This document shows positions 39,641 through 49,711 of a DNA stretch of 64,000 nucleotides, one piece after another. The stretch is from Terriglobia bacterium (lineage in GTDB: Bacteria; Acidobacteriota; Terriglobia; Versatilivoradales; Versatilivoraceae). Below the pieces are notes generated by a model that did no database searches, had not been told where the DNA came from, and saw nothing but the letters and a program-made list of their open reading frames with translations. The stretch lies in contig JAKUNG010000003.1 in NCBI GenBank assembly GCA_022452285.1, forward strand, positions 165,470-229,469, given 5' to 3'. A program made the translations under genes and the position numbers. Within the stretch, counting starts at the first letter, position 1, and every line of letters starts with the position of its first letter.

Positions 39641-41635
39641 CTAATAAGTTGCCACAGGTGTTTGGACAGAACGCCATTGAATATTTGTGTAGCGGATGGG
39701 TTGGTGTCCTCGGTAGGCTAGGATTCTGTTTTGGATCTGCGCAGCGAGATCAAGTAGTCCTTTGGAAGTGGCAATCTTTTTTGCTAGTTGAGATATTTTT
39801 ATGGCTTGTTCGAATCTTTCTACTTCAGCGTAGGCTGCTCCTAAAGTGTCTAAAAAAAGTGGGTTTGAATAATTTGTTTCTTGGCAAATTTGTTCACTGA
39901 GTTCAACGGATTCTTTCCCGTGACGAAACTGGGGATTGGTGTGAGTTGCTAAGATCCAAGCCAGTCGATTAGCCACTTCTGGCCATGAAGGATTGATTCG
40001 AAGGGCTTCTCGGTAGTGGTTTAGGGATTGGGAGATTTTGCCTTGATGTGCTAAAGCATTAGCTAAATTGGCATGTGCTTGAAAGTCATCTGGATTTAAG
40101 TCAATGGCTTTGGCAAGAACTGGTATTGCTTCTTTAGTTTTTCCTTGACTTAGAAAAAGGGTTGCCAAATTGTTGTGGGCACTTGAGGAGTTAGGATCTA
40201 TACTGATCGCTTTCTTTAGCAATTCAAAAGCCTCTATTTCCTTTCCTTGTTGAATTCGGATGCTTGCCAGATTACTATGAGCTTCAGAACTATCTGGAAC
40301 GAGATTGATAGCCTCTTTGTAATGAAAGGCTGCTTCTTCAAGTTTTCCCTCCATTGTTAAAACAACTGCCATACTATTGTGTGCATTTGGAGCCTTGGGA
40401 TTTGTTGTTAACCAGTTGCGACAAAAAGTTTCATAGTTTTGAAAATAAGTTGATCGATGGATCGTCAGAGTTGCAAATATCAAAACAACAAGAGTGAGGC
40501 AACCTTTGTAACTTAGAAGGTATTTGGAGTTATCATAGGTTTTAAAAGCTGAGACAATCAAAAAAGCTGTGCCTAACCCCGCTAAGAAAACATAACGTTC
40601 GGCAAAAGGGGCCTCTTGCTGCAGCAGGTTAGCGGTAGGTAGCAACATGAAAAAATGCCAAGTTAACCAAAAGTAGAGCATCGGACGAATTGAAGATGGA
40701 AGCTTCAGTAGGCGGATGAAAATCCAGAGAATAATTGTACAGCTAATGACTAAACGCCACGGAGTGAGCCAGATTTCAACTGGAGGTTCATAAATCAACT
40801 TGGCAAAAGGAATGATTAAAACTTGTAGAGAATATACGAAGGAAAGCACAAAATTAGTTAAATTTCCAAAACTATATTCCTCACCTCCAAACAGTGAATG
40901 ACGAATAAAAAAATAAACACTACAAATGATGACCTCTGGCAAATAGTTCCCAATCCGACGGATAATATTTTTAGGTGAAGGTGATGCAGAAATTCTGAAG
41001 AAATCTGCAAGAACAAAAATAATAACTGTGACAACTGCCTGTTCCTTACTAAAAAGTGCTAGAGCAAAAGCTAATACTGCTCCTAAACGCCACTTAAGAC
41101 CACTTCTTAGATAACAATAACTCGCTAAAAGAATAAATACTCCTGGCATTAAAGTTTCTCTACCCGAAGCAATTGGGTAAACGCAGGATGAAGCCACGGG
41201 ATGTAAAGCAAACAGAAATGAAGCTATTAAAGCGGGTAAAGGCTCTAGATTAAAAATAGGCAAACGAAGCAATCCGTAGGCCAGCACAGCTGCTATTCCC
41301 ATCAGGAAAACGTTAAAAGCATGAAAGGGTTGTGGTTGATCACCATGTATAGCTCTTTGTAGTAACAAAGAAAATCGAACTACGGGACGATAATAAGGAA
41401 GGGTAGGGAAATGTCGTTCTGAAAAAATTTGCCTAACATCCTCAAAGGACTGAATCGGGGGGTGAGACAGAATAACTTCGTAATCATCATAAAGAAAACC
41501 ATTTTCAATGGAGGGATAATATATTCCTATTACTGTAACGAAGAGAATCAGAGGTATCCAAAACCTTCCTGGAAACTGTGGTTGGTTAGTGATTTTTGAA
41601 GGTCGATTCTTTTGGTTGGGGTCTAGCTTTTTCAT
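39641..41635 (-). CDS. TMTC-like membrane protein with C-terminal TPR repeats
   Basis: The 664-residue protein has an N-terminal half of about ten hydrophobic segments. Motifs such as FLYDDYEVILSHPPI and YYRPVVRFSLLLQRA are shared with TMTC/O-mannosyltransferase-like proteins. A TPR array of about five repeats follows, with LVPDSSEAHSNLASI, IDPNSSSAHNNLATLFLSQG and LNPDDFQAHANLANALAHQG. In characterised relatives the membrane part is a GT-C-type glycosyltransferase; whether this one glycosylates protein is inference. The acidic DD pair near the first loop is where such enzymes have their catalytic acid. Confidence 0.75.
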   Translation of the reverse strand: MKKLDPNQKNRPSKITNQPQFPGRFWIPLILFVTVIGIYYPSIENGFLYDDYEVILSHPPIQSFEDVRQIFSERHFPTLPYYRPVVRFSLLLQRAIHGDQPQPFHAFNVFLMGIAAVLAYGLLRLPIFNLEPLPALIASFLFALHPVASSCVYPIASGRETLMPGVFILLASYCYLRSGLKWRLGAVLAFALALFSKEQAVVTVIIFVLADFFRISASPSPKNIIRRIGNYLPEVIICSVYFFIRHSLFGGEEYSFGNLTNFVLSFVYSLQVLIIPFAKLIYEPPVEIWLTPWRLVISCTIILWIFIRLLKLPSSIRPMLYFWLTWHFFMLLPTANLLQQEAPFAERYVFLAGLGTAFLIVSAFKTYDNSKYLLSYKGCLTLVVLIFATLTIHRSTYFQNYETFCRNWLTTNPKAPNAHNSMAVVLTMEGKLEEAAFHYKEAINLVPDSSEAHSNLASIRIQQGKEIEAFELLKKAISIDPNSSSAHNNLATLFLSQGKTKEAIPVLAKAIDLNPDDFQAHANLANALAHQGKISQSLNHYREALRINPSWPEVANRLAWILATHTNPQFRHGKESVELSEQICQETNYSNPLFLDTLGAAYAEVERFEQAIKISQLAKKIATSKGLLDLAAQIQNRILAYRGHQPIRYTNIQWRSVQTPVATY

Positions 41636-41810
41636 TGTTTAGAATTCGATTGATCCAAAAGTTAGGTCCAATAATCAATTCCTATACTGTTATGATACGA
41701 TTTTAACTCGAGAAGCGGTGATTAAGGTGATTAAGAAATAATTTTTATTTAAAGGTAGGTCTTATCCTACTGGAGAATTTGTCAGTAAGTTTGATTTTTT
41801 TGGAGATGCT

Positions 41811-43448
41811 GTGAAGCATTGTGGCGTCAGAAAAAGGAGCAGTTTACTTGGTATTGACAGACGGCGTTTTTTGAAAAGCACAAGTGCTTTTCTAGGAACG
41901 TCTAGTTTGCTGGGATTTCCAGGTTATATCAGAGGTAGGTCTAGTATTGAAAACTTAAGGAAGGAAGCCACCCATCGACAGCGTCGCATCATTCTTGATG
42001 ACGATGGAGATTTAGTTTATTCTCCCGAGGCAAAAAAAGGAGCAAGGGCTTTCCTGGCTCTACGTTTAAACCCGGTTTTGGGAACTCCAGTTGATAGTAT
42101 TGCGTGGTGCATTATGTGGGGAATTGCCAAAGGGCAAGGTCAAACTCGTTATTGGGAGACACAACAACGAGGTTGTCCACTTAATGAAAGTATTAGTGAT
42201 CCAACCCCAGTTATGGTGCAGGCAGCTCAAAAACATCAGCTGGAGATTTTTGGATCCATTCGTATGAATGATACACATGATGCTTTTGGAATGCCGGAAG
42301 GAAAACTAATTTATCCTGTTAAAGTAGAGCATCCAGAATGGTTGTTGGGCAACAAGAGCCAGAAGGGTAAGCCCTTTACCACTATGGATGCTGCAATGTG
42401 GTCTGGACTAAATTATGCAATAAAACAAGTTCGAGAAGACCGACTTTGGTGGATTAAACATACGGTAGAAAATTATTTGGTCGATGGTATTGATCTTAAT
42501 TTTTTCCGAATGCCTTGGTATTTTAAACAGGGAGAGGAAGATTCAGGTATGGCATTAATGAATGAATTGATTCGACATGCCCGTTGCATAATCAATAAGG
42601 TTTCAGAATCACGGGGCAGGCCAATACTGCTAGGTGTCAGAATTCCCGGCACTTTAAAAACATGCCAAAGAACTGGTTTAGATGTTGAAACTTGGCTTAA
42701 AGAAAATTTGGTAGACAGACTTCTTGTTGGTGGAGGATATACAGTCTTTACCAATCCAGTCCAAGAGATGGTACAGTTAGGACATTTCCATGATGTACCA
42801 GTTTATCCTTGTATTAATTGTGGCTTGAAGGTTTTTGGTTCAGATAAGGCCATGAGAGGTGCCGCCTCAAATATTTTATCAGCTGGGGCCGATGGGATTT
42901 ATCTTTGGAATTATCAATACCGTAAAGTTCCTATGCTTGCATACGGGCGTCCAGAGCCTTCCTCATACAGGTTGCTGGAGGATCTGAAATCCGCAGCAGC
43001 CTTGAGATTTCAGAATAAAATTTTTGGAGTTGATTACCATCAAGACATTGGTCCTTATGAGAATGCTAGTCATCCAGGACAACTTCCAATAAAACTGAAT
43101 ACTGGTAACCCAGATTCTAAAGTGGCTGTTACTATTCCAGTAGGTGATGATGTAATGGCTGCAAAACGTTCAAATAGATTTCATAAAGCTATTTTGGAGT
43201 TGCAGTTGGAGGGATTACAATCGGATGAACAAATCAAAGCACAGCTTAATGACCATCGGCTTGAAGTTAAGTCAACAAAAATTTTGAAAAAAAATAACAA
43301 TAATTCTTTGATCAAGATCTTATATAACCTTAGTTCAGCGCCGATCAAACAAGGCAATAATCAGTTACATGTTTGGATGAAAAAAAGTAGAAAACAATTT
43401 ATTACTCCGACTCTTCGCCATGTCTGGCTAAAAGTGGACTATCTTTGA
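41811..43448 (+). CDS. Tat-exported protein of unknown function, paralogue A
   Basis: The 545-residue product starts at a GTG with GGAG five bases upstream. The twin-arginine signal is DRRRFLKSTSAFLG. The body looks like an alpha/beta barrel distantly like glycosyl-hydrolase-type proteins, with FGSIRMNDTHDAFG, HPEWLLGN, VDGIDLNFFRMPW, RGRPILLGVRIPGTL and ADGIYLWNYQYR. The same blocks in the same order occur in the 45813-47564 gene, so the two are paralogues. Conserved Asp, His and Glu in those blocks could be catalytic. I do not recognise an enzymatic family with certainty. Confidence 0.7.
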   Translation: MKHCGVRKRSSLLGIDRRRFLKSTSAFLGTSSLLGFPGYIRGRSSIENLRKEATHRQRRIILDDDGDLVYSPEAKKGARAFLALRLNPVLGTPVDSIAWCIMWGIAKGQGQTRYWETQQRGCPLNESISDPTPVMVQAAQKHQLEIFGSIRMNDTHDAFGMPEGKLIYPVKVEHPEWLLGNKSQKGKPFTTMDAAMWSGLNYAIKQVREDRLWWIKHTVENYLVDGIDLNFFRMPWYFKQGEEDSGMALMNELIRHARCIINKVSESRGRPILLGVRIPGTLKTCQRTGLDVETWLKENLVDRLLVGGGYTVFTNPVQEMVQLGHFHDVPVYPCINCGLKVFGSDKAMRGAASNILSAGADGIYLWNYQYRKVPMLAYGRPEPSSYRLLEDLKSAAALRFQNKIFGVDYHQDIGPYENASHPGQLPIKLNTGNPDSKVAVTIPVGDDVMAAKRSNRFHKAILELQLEGLQSDEQIKAQLNDHRLEVKSTKILKKNNNNSLIKILYNLSSAPIKQGNNQLHVWMKKSRKQFITPTLRHVWLKVDYL

Positions 43449-43511
43449 ATTGAATAGGGAAAAAGGCGAAGCTGTTTTTTGATAATGGGTGAGGAGAGTA
43501 GGATTTATTGC

Positions 43512-45704
43512 CTAAGGATTGGCTTTTGCGCTACACAACTCTTCATAGAAAGCCATGCCCTGCTGGATTGTGGTGAGAACATGTTCTTTCTGCTGTTGGG
43601 TGCTAAAATAGGCATCTTCCTGAACCCAACGCTCCAAGGGTTTGAGAAATTCTAATAAGTAGCAACCACTTTGGGACTTTTTAAGTTGGTTTCCTTGGTA
43701 ACTGACATAAACAGGATTGGTGTGAGCAAAAAGAGGATGAGTCCAAATCGAACGTTCTTCGGGCCAGCCTCCTGAACAACGGGCAGCGATCCAAAGGCTT
43801 TTATCGACAAAATGGTCAATGAGTAGGCTTGCTTCCTTGCCACCATTTCTAGATGAAGTGGAGTACATGGGTTGCCCGTTTACCACAAGTTCTAGACGTT
43901 CAAATGATCTATGAGAAAAAGCGGTTGCTTTGATCTGTACTACTTCCCCCTTTTTTAAACTCAATTCATCTCCGGCACCTAAGCCGTTTACACTAAGGCT
44001 AATCATGGGTCCATTAGTAACAAAAGATTGACCTTTTCTTAGCCCATTGATCCAAGATTGATAAGTAAAAGGCACAGTTAATTTAACGTAGACTCTTTGA
44101 TGACCAATTGCTTCCTCCGGTCCAATCCGGTCTGTTCCAGCAGTAGCTGGCAATCGAAAACCACAGTTTAAGAGATGATACCAAAGTTTCAATGCTTCTG
44201 GGAGGCGTGTGTGTGTAAGAATATCTGCTGTGTCAATTGCTCCAAAAACCATATCAATAGGAAACTCCCGTTGTGCAGGGCGTAAGTGCGCCCAATTTAC
44301 TAGACCTTGCTGACGATGCGTTTCTCTCATTACCTCCAAGAGGAGAGGAAAATCTGGTGATCCGGGTTGGCCATGCTTTGGATGACCCTGACCACTGGGA
44401 TCTAAAAATGAATAGCGTAAGATGTTGGGAGTAGGATGTGCTAATCCACCAGTGGAGAGTGGGGTTATCAATTGTTTTAAATTTAGTAGACTGACATGTC
44501 CCAGCTGTTGATTACGGTACTCTTCGTTGTAATACACTAAATGTCTTGAATCTGAAATTGGATCTACCTTTCCTTTAAAATATTGTTGGGAATAAGTTTC
44601 TCCAAGATGGCTAAAGATCAAAACATTACTAACGCGTAAATCCTCTGCCTTCATTTCGAATAACGCACTAGTCGGGTTCAACATATGAATGTGAGTATCG
44701 CCAGAATACCACCCTTCTTTTTCCATGTTCGCCCATCGTTTCAGTCGAAAGGTTTTCTTAATAGTTTTGTTAGGAGGCAGAAACACTTCCTCCTCAAGGG
44801 GAGTGTACTCGAGGCCTCTTCGAATTGAGATTGCTAGTTTTCCAGAGGGAGCACGGATTCGAAAGTTTTCGTTTACATAGTTCCAGCGGGTGGCATTTGC
44901 CCGTGGGCGAAGAATTAATCCATAGGAAGAATCTACTGGAAAGCGATAATTATTCTCTTTATCAATGACCCTAACCCTTCCAAGGGCTGGTGTGCCATCG
45001 GAATTCTCTACCAGCTTACCTACTAATACACCTGTTTCATGAACTTTAAGAGAAGCTTTTTTCTGACCATGGTGAATTTTGGACTCGATTTTAATTATTG
45101 CTTCCCTTTGGCTCATTTCAGAGACTGCAAGGCTAGAAAGAAAATAGCGGGTCATTGCAGGCTGGATCTCAAAGCTTTTTTTCTTAGGAATGAAATCGGA
45201 GGCTGGAAGAGTTATTTTCTGAAGCTGGGATGTAGAATTGTGGATCCTTAGAAGAATTGGTTGAGAAATTTTTTGGTAAAGAACTAATTCTGGGAAATCT
45301 TTGAATTCAAATCCTTCTGGTTCTAATTGAATTTGTATTTTTGGCCAGGGTAGCTCTTTCAGCAAAGAAGAAAATGTGTCTCGGGTCACTTTTAGACTTT
45401 TTGAGAGAAGCCTATTCTTTTTGGATGCCTCAAAAGAGGATATTTTCTGAGAAATGTCGTAAGCATTTAGTGCTTTTAAAACGGTAGCATAGAAATTTCC
45501 ATCGAGCTGGAATTGATTTCGGACTCCTTGATATACATTGCCAACAGCATCAGAATGAATCTCATCTTTGAAAATCGAGTAGAGGTCGTGGACAAGAACT
45601 GGCAGGTCATTCGATTGGGGAACATTTCTGGTAGAACTCTGGTTACAGAAAAAAATTATCACTCCAATCAATATCAAAACCAATCGAGGCTTCCAGCATG
45701 TCAT
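43512..45704 (-). CDS. CehA/McbA-family metallohydrolase with PHP-type domain
   Basis: The 730-residue product has an N-terminal hydrophobic export segment (LVLILIGVIIFFC). The central domain begins EGWYSGDTHIHM, the His-x-His of CehA/McbA-type PHP hydrolases. Later metal-site candidates lie in LIFSHLGE, GLAHPTPN, VNWAHLRPAQ and PATAGTDRIG. CehA and McbA hydrolyse carbamate esters; most relatives are uncharacterised. It lies between the two Tat-exported paralogues, converging with paralogue A and in line with paralogue B. Confidence 0.75.
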   Translation of the reverse strand: MTCWKPRLVLILIGVIIFFCNQSSTRNVPQSNDLPVLVHDLYSIFKDEIHSDAVGNVYQGVRNQFQLDGNFYATVLKALNAYDISQKISSFEASKKNRLLSKSLKVTRDTFSSLLKELPWPKIQIQLEPEGFEFKDFPELVLYQKISQPILLRIHNSTSQLQKITLPASDFIPKKKSFEIQPAMTRYFLSSLAVSEMSQREAIIKIESKIHHGQKKASLKVHETGVLVGKLVENSDGTPALGRVRVIDKENNYRFPVDSSYGLILRPRANATRWNYVNENFRIRAPSGKLAISIRRGLEYTPLEEEVFLPPNKTIKKTFRLKRWANMEKEGWYSGDTHIHMLNPTSALFEMKAEDLRVSNVLIFSHLGETYSQQYFKGKVDPISDSRHLVYYNEEYRNQQLGHVSLLNLKQLITPLSTGGLAHPTPNILRYSFLDPSGQGHPKHGQPGSPDFPLLLEVMRETHRQQGLVNWAHLRPAQREFPIDMVFGAIDTADILTHTRLPEALKLWYHLLNCGFRLPATAGTDRIGPEEAIGHQRVYVKLTVPFTYQSWINGLRKGQSFVTNGPMISLSVNGLGAGDELSLKKGEVVQIKATAFSHRSFERLELVVNGQPMYSTSSRNGGKEASLLIDHFVDKSLWIAARCSGGWPEERSIWTHPLFAHTNPVYVSYQGNQLKKSQSGCYLLEFLKPLERWVQEDAYFSTQQQKEHVLTTIQQGMAFYEELCSAKANP

Positions 45705-45812
45705 TTAAGATATTCCTGTTTATTGGGTAGTTAAGGATTTCCCAAAAATTCTGTTTTTAAAGAACTTGAATAAACCCTAGTTAAAAGATCTCTAGTTATT
45801 CATTTTTTGTTT

Positions 45813-47564
45813 TTAAACCTTTTTTAATTCAGGAATGCTTAAGCGCCCATCTATTAGGGTAATATAAGGTTCTAATCGTTTGTCTCGTTTGACCAATCTA
45901 ATTTCAAGATAATTTGGACCTGGATGAATCGTAATAGGGTCAAGTTTGAATTCAAATTCATGAGTGTCTTTAATGGTTAATCCAGGGAAGGCGCTGGGAT
46001 CTGGCTGAACGGGTTTCCCGTTCCATAGAAAAGCTAACTTATCCTCAGGTCCCAGATCAACCAAACGGACCCAAGCCCTTGGTGACGATGTCGGTCGAAC
46101 TTTTGTTAGATCGTCGGCGATATCAAATACGACCCTATGACCGATATTGTCAGTGGAATAACCAATCATCATGGGAGTCTGGCCAGGCCATTCAGCGTGT
46201 CCAAAGGTACCTGTTAGGACTCCCCCGGTATGAGGGCTGCCATCTAAGAGGTATTTCTTGGCCCCATATTTAAGTAAGTCTGGATTAACCATGTCATGGG
46301 TAAAACTCAAATCTAGTGGATTTTCTCCAGGGCGATGATAGTGGGGCATCCGATAAAAATAGTTCCAAAGCTGGATGCCAGAAATTCCAGAAGAAAAAGC
46401 TCTATAGGTAGCAGCTCGGAGAGATTCGCGGCCCTCTCGGGTAGGTCGAGCATGTGTAAAACAAGCTTGTGAGGGAATGCCATGTTTTTCCCCCAGTTCA
46501 GCAATCTCATTCCAAGGGGTACTGAAAGGGGAGAGACCATTACTGATAACGGTCATATCCAGCAAACCTTCTTCCAGCCAGACTGGAAGATCTATCCCAA
46601 TCCGAAGGCATAGGTCAACGGTTGCGGGAACTCGGGCAGAAATAAATATCGGTCGTCCTCGTCGAGCGCCTTGTTCATTAGCAAGCTTTCGAATTTTGCG
46701 AATAAAAGATGTCATTACATGACGTTGTGCATAGGCTTCGTAACTTGGGAATAGGAAAGGGGATCGGAAAAAGTCGAGCTCAAGACCATCTAAATCATAT
46801 TTATTAACTGTTTCAGCTGCCAAGTTGAAAATAAGATCTCGATAAGGTCCAATGGCATAATTTCCAGCACTTGCTTGAAAATACTGGAAACTCTCATCAG
46901 GATGAGCAATTCCTCGGTCACCAATTAACCATTCTGGATGTTCCCGCTTCCATTTTGGTACATAGAAATAAGGTTCAGCCGGATGGGTTTTTGGTAATGG
47001 GCTTGGTCGATCAAGACCTAAGCGATCTCCCCATCGGTCATGATGGTCATTCATGCGAATTCTAAGAAAAACATCAATGCCGACCTTATGTCCTCCCTCA
47101 CAAATCAAGGTCAAAGGATCCTGACCTGAAGCACACAGACGTTTGACTGCTTCATTCATGCGTAGCGTATTTCCACTTCTTATTACATCTTGATCGTCAC
47201 CGATAATTGGATAGGTTTCAGAGCAATGAGTGGTACCACCGGCATGGTTAATTCCATATGCATACATGCTAATAGCTGAATTTCTCAAAGGCCCAATTGA
47301 TCCCTCAATTAGGCCTTCTGGACTGGGAGGCCAGCCCATCCGAAGGAGAGGATCACCAATGTCTTGAAGTACAACTCGATAATCTTCAGGACGTTTTCCT
47401 GAGAAAGAAGTACCTTGGTTATCCCTTCGTACTAAACCAGCGGCAGTTGCTGTTTTCGGAAGGGAGTTAATTGGATTTAAACTCAGGGCTGTTCCAGCGA
47501 GGGCTGTTGTACGCAGGAACCTCCTGCGTGAAAAACTCGAAAGTGGACGGGTTGCTTTAGGCAT
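45813..47564 (-). CDS. Tat-exported protein of unknown function, paralogue B
   Basis: The 583-residue product has a textbook twin-arginine signal SRRRFLRTTALAGTALS. The body shares ordered blocks with paralogue A: FLRIRMNDHHDRWG, HPEWLIGD, LDGLELDFFRSPF, RGRPIFISARVPATV and SGIQLWNYFYR. A C-terminal beta-rich part follows, with GPNYLEIRLV near the end. GGAGAA precedes the start. It is 108 bp upstream of the CehA/McbA-like gene on the same strand, so both may be on one transcript. Function unknown; a glycan-active role is inferred from the barrel-like pattern and neighbours. Confidence 0.7.
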   Translation of the reverse strand: MPKATRPLSSFSRRRFLRTTALAGTALSLNPINSLPKTATAAGLVRRDNQGTSFSGKRPEDYRVVLQDIGDPLLRMGWPPSPEGLIEGSIGPLRNSAISMYAYGINHAGGTTHCSETYPIIGDDQDVIRSGNTLRMNEAVKRLCASGQDPLTLICEGGHKVGIDVFLRIRMNDHHDRWGDRLGLDRPSPLPKTHPAEPYFYVPKWKREHPEWLIGDRGIAHPDESFQYFQASAGNYAIGPYRDLIFNLAAETVNKYDLDGLELDFFRSPFLFPSYEAYAQRHVMTSFIRKIRKLANEQGARRGRPIFISARVPATVDLCLRIGIDLPVWLEEGLLDMTVISNGLSPFSTPWNEIAELGEKHGIPSQACFTHARPTREGRESLRAATYRAFSSGISGIQLWNYFYRMPHYHRPGENPLDLSFTHDMVNPDLLKYGAKKYLLDGSPHTGGVLTGTFGHAEWPGQTPMMIGYSTDNIGHRVVFDIADDLTKVRPTSSPRAWVRLVDLGPEDKLAFLWNGKPVQPDPSAFPGLTIKDTHEFEFKLDPITIHPGPNYLEIRLVKRDKRLEPYITLIDGRLSIPELKKV

Positions 47565-47984
47565 GGATTATTCTCCTTAAGTAAAATTATTACTGGTTGG
47601 TACCGGGTGATTAGCTGACTGAATTTGCCCGAGTTGAAACTTTGCTCAAGCCAATTTTTTTCTGAAACTTTAAAAAAGAACTATTTTAGCAGAGAATTAA
47701 GATGTAGTGGTCAATCAATAGAATCCATTTATTGTATAGACCCAATAAACTCTTTTTAGAGTACAATGTTGCAGACTTCAAGGAGCTGTTCGGTAAGAAG
47801 TGATTGGTTAGGATTAGAAGTAGTTATTTTGACTAAGATTCTTTAAAACCTGAAGGTCATGTTTGGTCAATAGCTGATTTCAGCCTAATATACCTAAGGT
47901 ACGGAGGGAAACTTATTATGTTGTAGCGAATTAGTGTCTTTAATGGTTTGCTGTTATTATTTAGACAGGTATTAACGAGGACTT
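47565..47984. other. Intergenic stretch between divergent genes, no gene seen
   Basis: This 420-bp AT-rich gap separates the Tat-exported paralogue B (minus) from the desaturase (plus). Only short stop-rich ORFs are present. GAGG lies upstream of the desaturase ATG. I saw no tRNA fold or long inverted repeat. Promoters for both neighbours must lie here. Confidence 0.5.
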
Positions 47985-48860
47985 ATGTCAACTATTTTTT
48001 CAGGGATTCAGGATGGAAACAGAAGGGATGATCGAATCAATCGTGTCAAAAGCATCCCATTCTTTTTAGTCCATTTAGTTTGTTTTACCGCTATATTAAC
48101 TGGAGTTTCATGGGAGGCAATAGGTTTGTGCCTAAGCTGTTATTTCCTTCGAATGTTTGGCATTACAGCAGGATATCACCGTTACTTTTCTCACCGCAGT
48201 TATAAAACTAGTCGAGCTTTCCAGTTTGTTTTGGCTTGGCTGGGGTGTTCTGCTGTACAAAAGGGTCCCTTATGGTGGGCGTCCCATCATAGAAAACATC
48301 ACCAGCATTCCGATCAAGAAGAAGATGTTCATTCACCAGAACGCATGGGATTTTGGTGGTCTCATGTAGGATGGATTTTGTGTGACAAATATGACCATAC
48401 TGATTATGACTCTGTCAAAGATTTGACGATGTATCCGGAACTTTTATGGTTAAATCGATTTTATTTAGTTCCGTGTATTCTATTAGCTGCCCTTTGTTTG
48501 TGGCTGGGTAATTGGCAGGGTTTGGTGTGGGGGTTTTTCATTAGTACTGTTCTGCTCTATCACAGTACCTTTGTGATTAATTCTCTTTGCCACATGTTAG
48601 GAAAAGTCCGTTATAAAACTGGTGATACGAGTCGTAACAGTTTAATTCTGGCAATACTGACAATGGGTGAAGGTTGGCACAACAACCATCACTACTATTC
48701 AACTTCTGTTCGTCAGGGGTTCTTCTGGTGGGAGTTGGATATTTCTTATTATGTTATCCGTATTTTGGCTGGCCTCAGAGTGGTATGGGATCTTAAGAGC
48801 CCTCCTCAAAAGGTGTTAGATGTGGGTCGGGGTCTTCTTAAGAATCCTCTTGAAGAATGA
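47985..48860 (+). CDS. Acyl-CoA (delta-9) fatty acid desaturase
   Basis: The 291-residue integral membrane desaturase has the three diagnostic His boxes: HRYFSH in GITAGYHRYFSHRSYK, HRKHH in WASHHRKHHQHSDQ, and HNNHH in GEGWHNNHHYYS. Together they bind the di-iron centre. Four hydrophobic helices surround them. It introduces a double bond into membrane acyl chains, which would adjust fluidity in a cool habitat. It needs an external electron donor, not found nearby. Confidence 0.93.
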   Translation: MSTIFSGIQDGNRRDDRINRVKSIPFFLVHLVCFTAILTGVSWEAIGLCLSCYFLRMFGITAGYHRYFSHRSYKTSRAFQFVLAWLGCSAVQKGPLWWASHHRKHHQHSDQEEDVHSPERMGFWWSHVGWILCDKYDHTDYDSVKDLTMYPELLWLNRFYLVPCILLAALCLWLGNWQGLVWGFFISTVLLYHSTFVINSLCHMLGKVRYKTGDTSRNSLILAILTMGEGWHNNHHYYSTSVRQGFFWWELDISYYVIRILAGLRVVWDLKSPPQKVLDVGRGLLKNPLEE

Positions 48861-48928
48861 ATTTCTTGAATCAGGAAATTGAAGTTTGACTCACGATGGC
48901 AGTGAAATTAAAGTGGGTGAGGGTTTCC

Positions 48929-49711
48929 CTAAGAGCCCTTTTTTAACGGTTTCCATTGGTTTATCAGCTGCTGTGATTTTTCTATTTGTGATGGGGTCAT
49001 TTGCCTTTCTAGCTGACTTTTCAATTGATTGGCATCCTGGTGTCCTTGGGAACCAGCAATGCTGAACCATTTATGTGCTTTAACAGAATCTTGTGGTATG
49101 CCAGCCCCCTTTGCATACATTAAGCCTAAACGGAACTGGGATGAAGCAATTCCCTGTTCTGCAGCAAGTCGAAACCAATCTGCTGCCTCTTTAAAGTTTT
49201 GTTTCACTCCTTGTCCATCATGGTAGTTCAATCCTAAAAGGAATTGGGCCTCGGCAAATCCCTGGTTTGCAGCTAGTTGATACCACTTTGAAGCTTCCTT
49301 GTCGTTTTGTTTAACTCCATCCCCCTTTGCGTACATAAGGCCCAATATAAACTGTGCCTGTGAATGCTTCTGTTTTGCAGCTAATTGAAACCACTTACGA
49401 GCTTTTTTGAAATCCTGTTGAACACCTTGACCCCTTCCATAGGCAGCACCTAGATTATATTGGGCCTCAACATTACCCTGTTTTGCCGCAAGTTGAAGCC
49501 ATTTAACAGCTTCCTTGAAGTCTTGTCCAATGCCTTGGCCATGATAATACATCACTCCCAGTGCAGCTTGCGCCAGGGGATCTCCTTCTTCAGCAAGGGG
49601 AAGTAAATCAATGTAAGATCTTTCAGTGTAATCTGTGGGATTATCACCAAGAATTGTGCTATGTCCTGCGAAAAGTAAAAGTAATAGGAATAAATTTCTA
49701 AAAGCGTTCAT
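48929..49711 (-). CDS. Sel1-like repeat protein
   Basis: The protein consists almost entirely of five 36-residue Sel1-type repeats, for example AQYNLGAAYGRGQGVQQDF and AQFILGLMYAKGDGVKQND, each followed by KW(F/L/Y)QLAA-type helices. I start at ATG 49711 because it gives a normal signal peptide (MNAFRNLFLLLLLFAG). The track start at 49762 adds a charged leader with no ribosome site. The repeats form a protein-binding solenoid, probably periplasmic. No enzymatic part is present. Confidence 0.85.
   Translation of the reverse strand: MNAFRNLFLLLLLFAGHSTILGDNPTDYTERSYIDLLPLAEEGDPLAQAALGVMYYHGQGIGQDFKEAVKWLQLAAKQGNVEAQYNLGAAYGRGQGVQQDFKKARKWFQLAAKQKHSQAQFILGLMYAKGDGVKQNDKEASKWYQLAANQGFAEAQFLLGLNYHDGQGVKQNFKEAADWFRLAAEQGIASSQFRLGLMYAKGAGIPQDSVKAHKWFSIAGSQGHQDANQLKSQLERQMTPSQIEKSQQLINQWKPLKKGS

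Noticed and set aside
48860-48880. Hairpin AATTTCTT-GAATC-AGGAAATT after the desaturase gene
   Set aside because: The stem is AT-rich with a wobble pair and has no T tract, so I do not call it a terminator.
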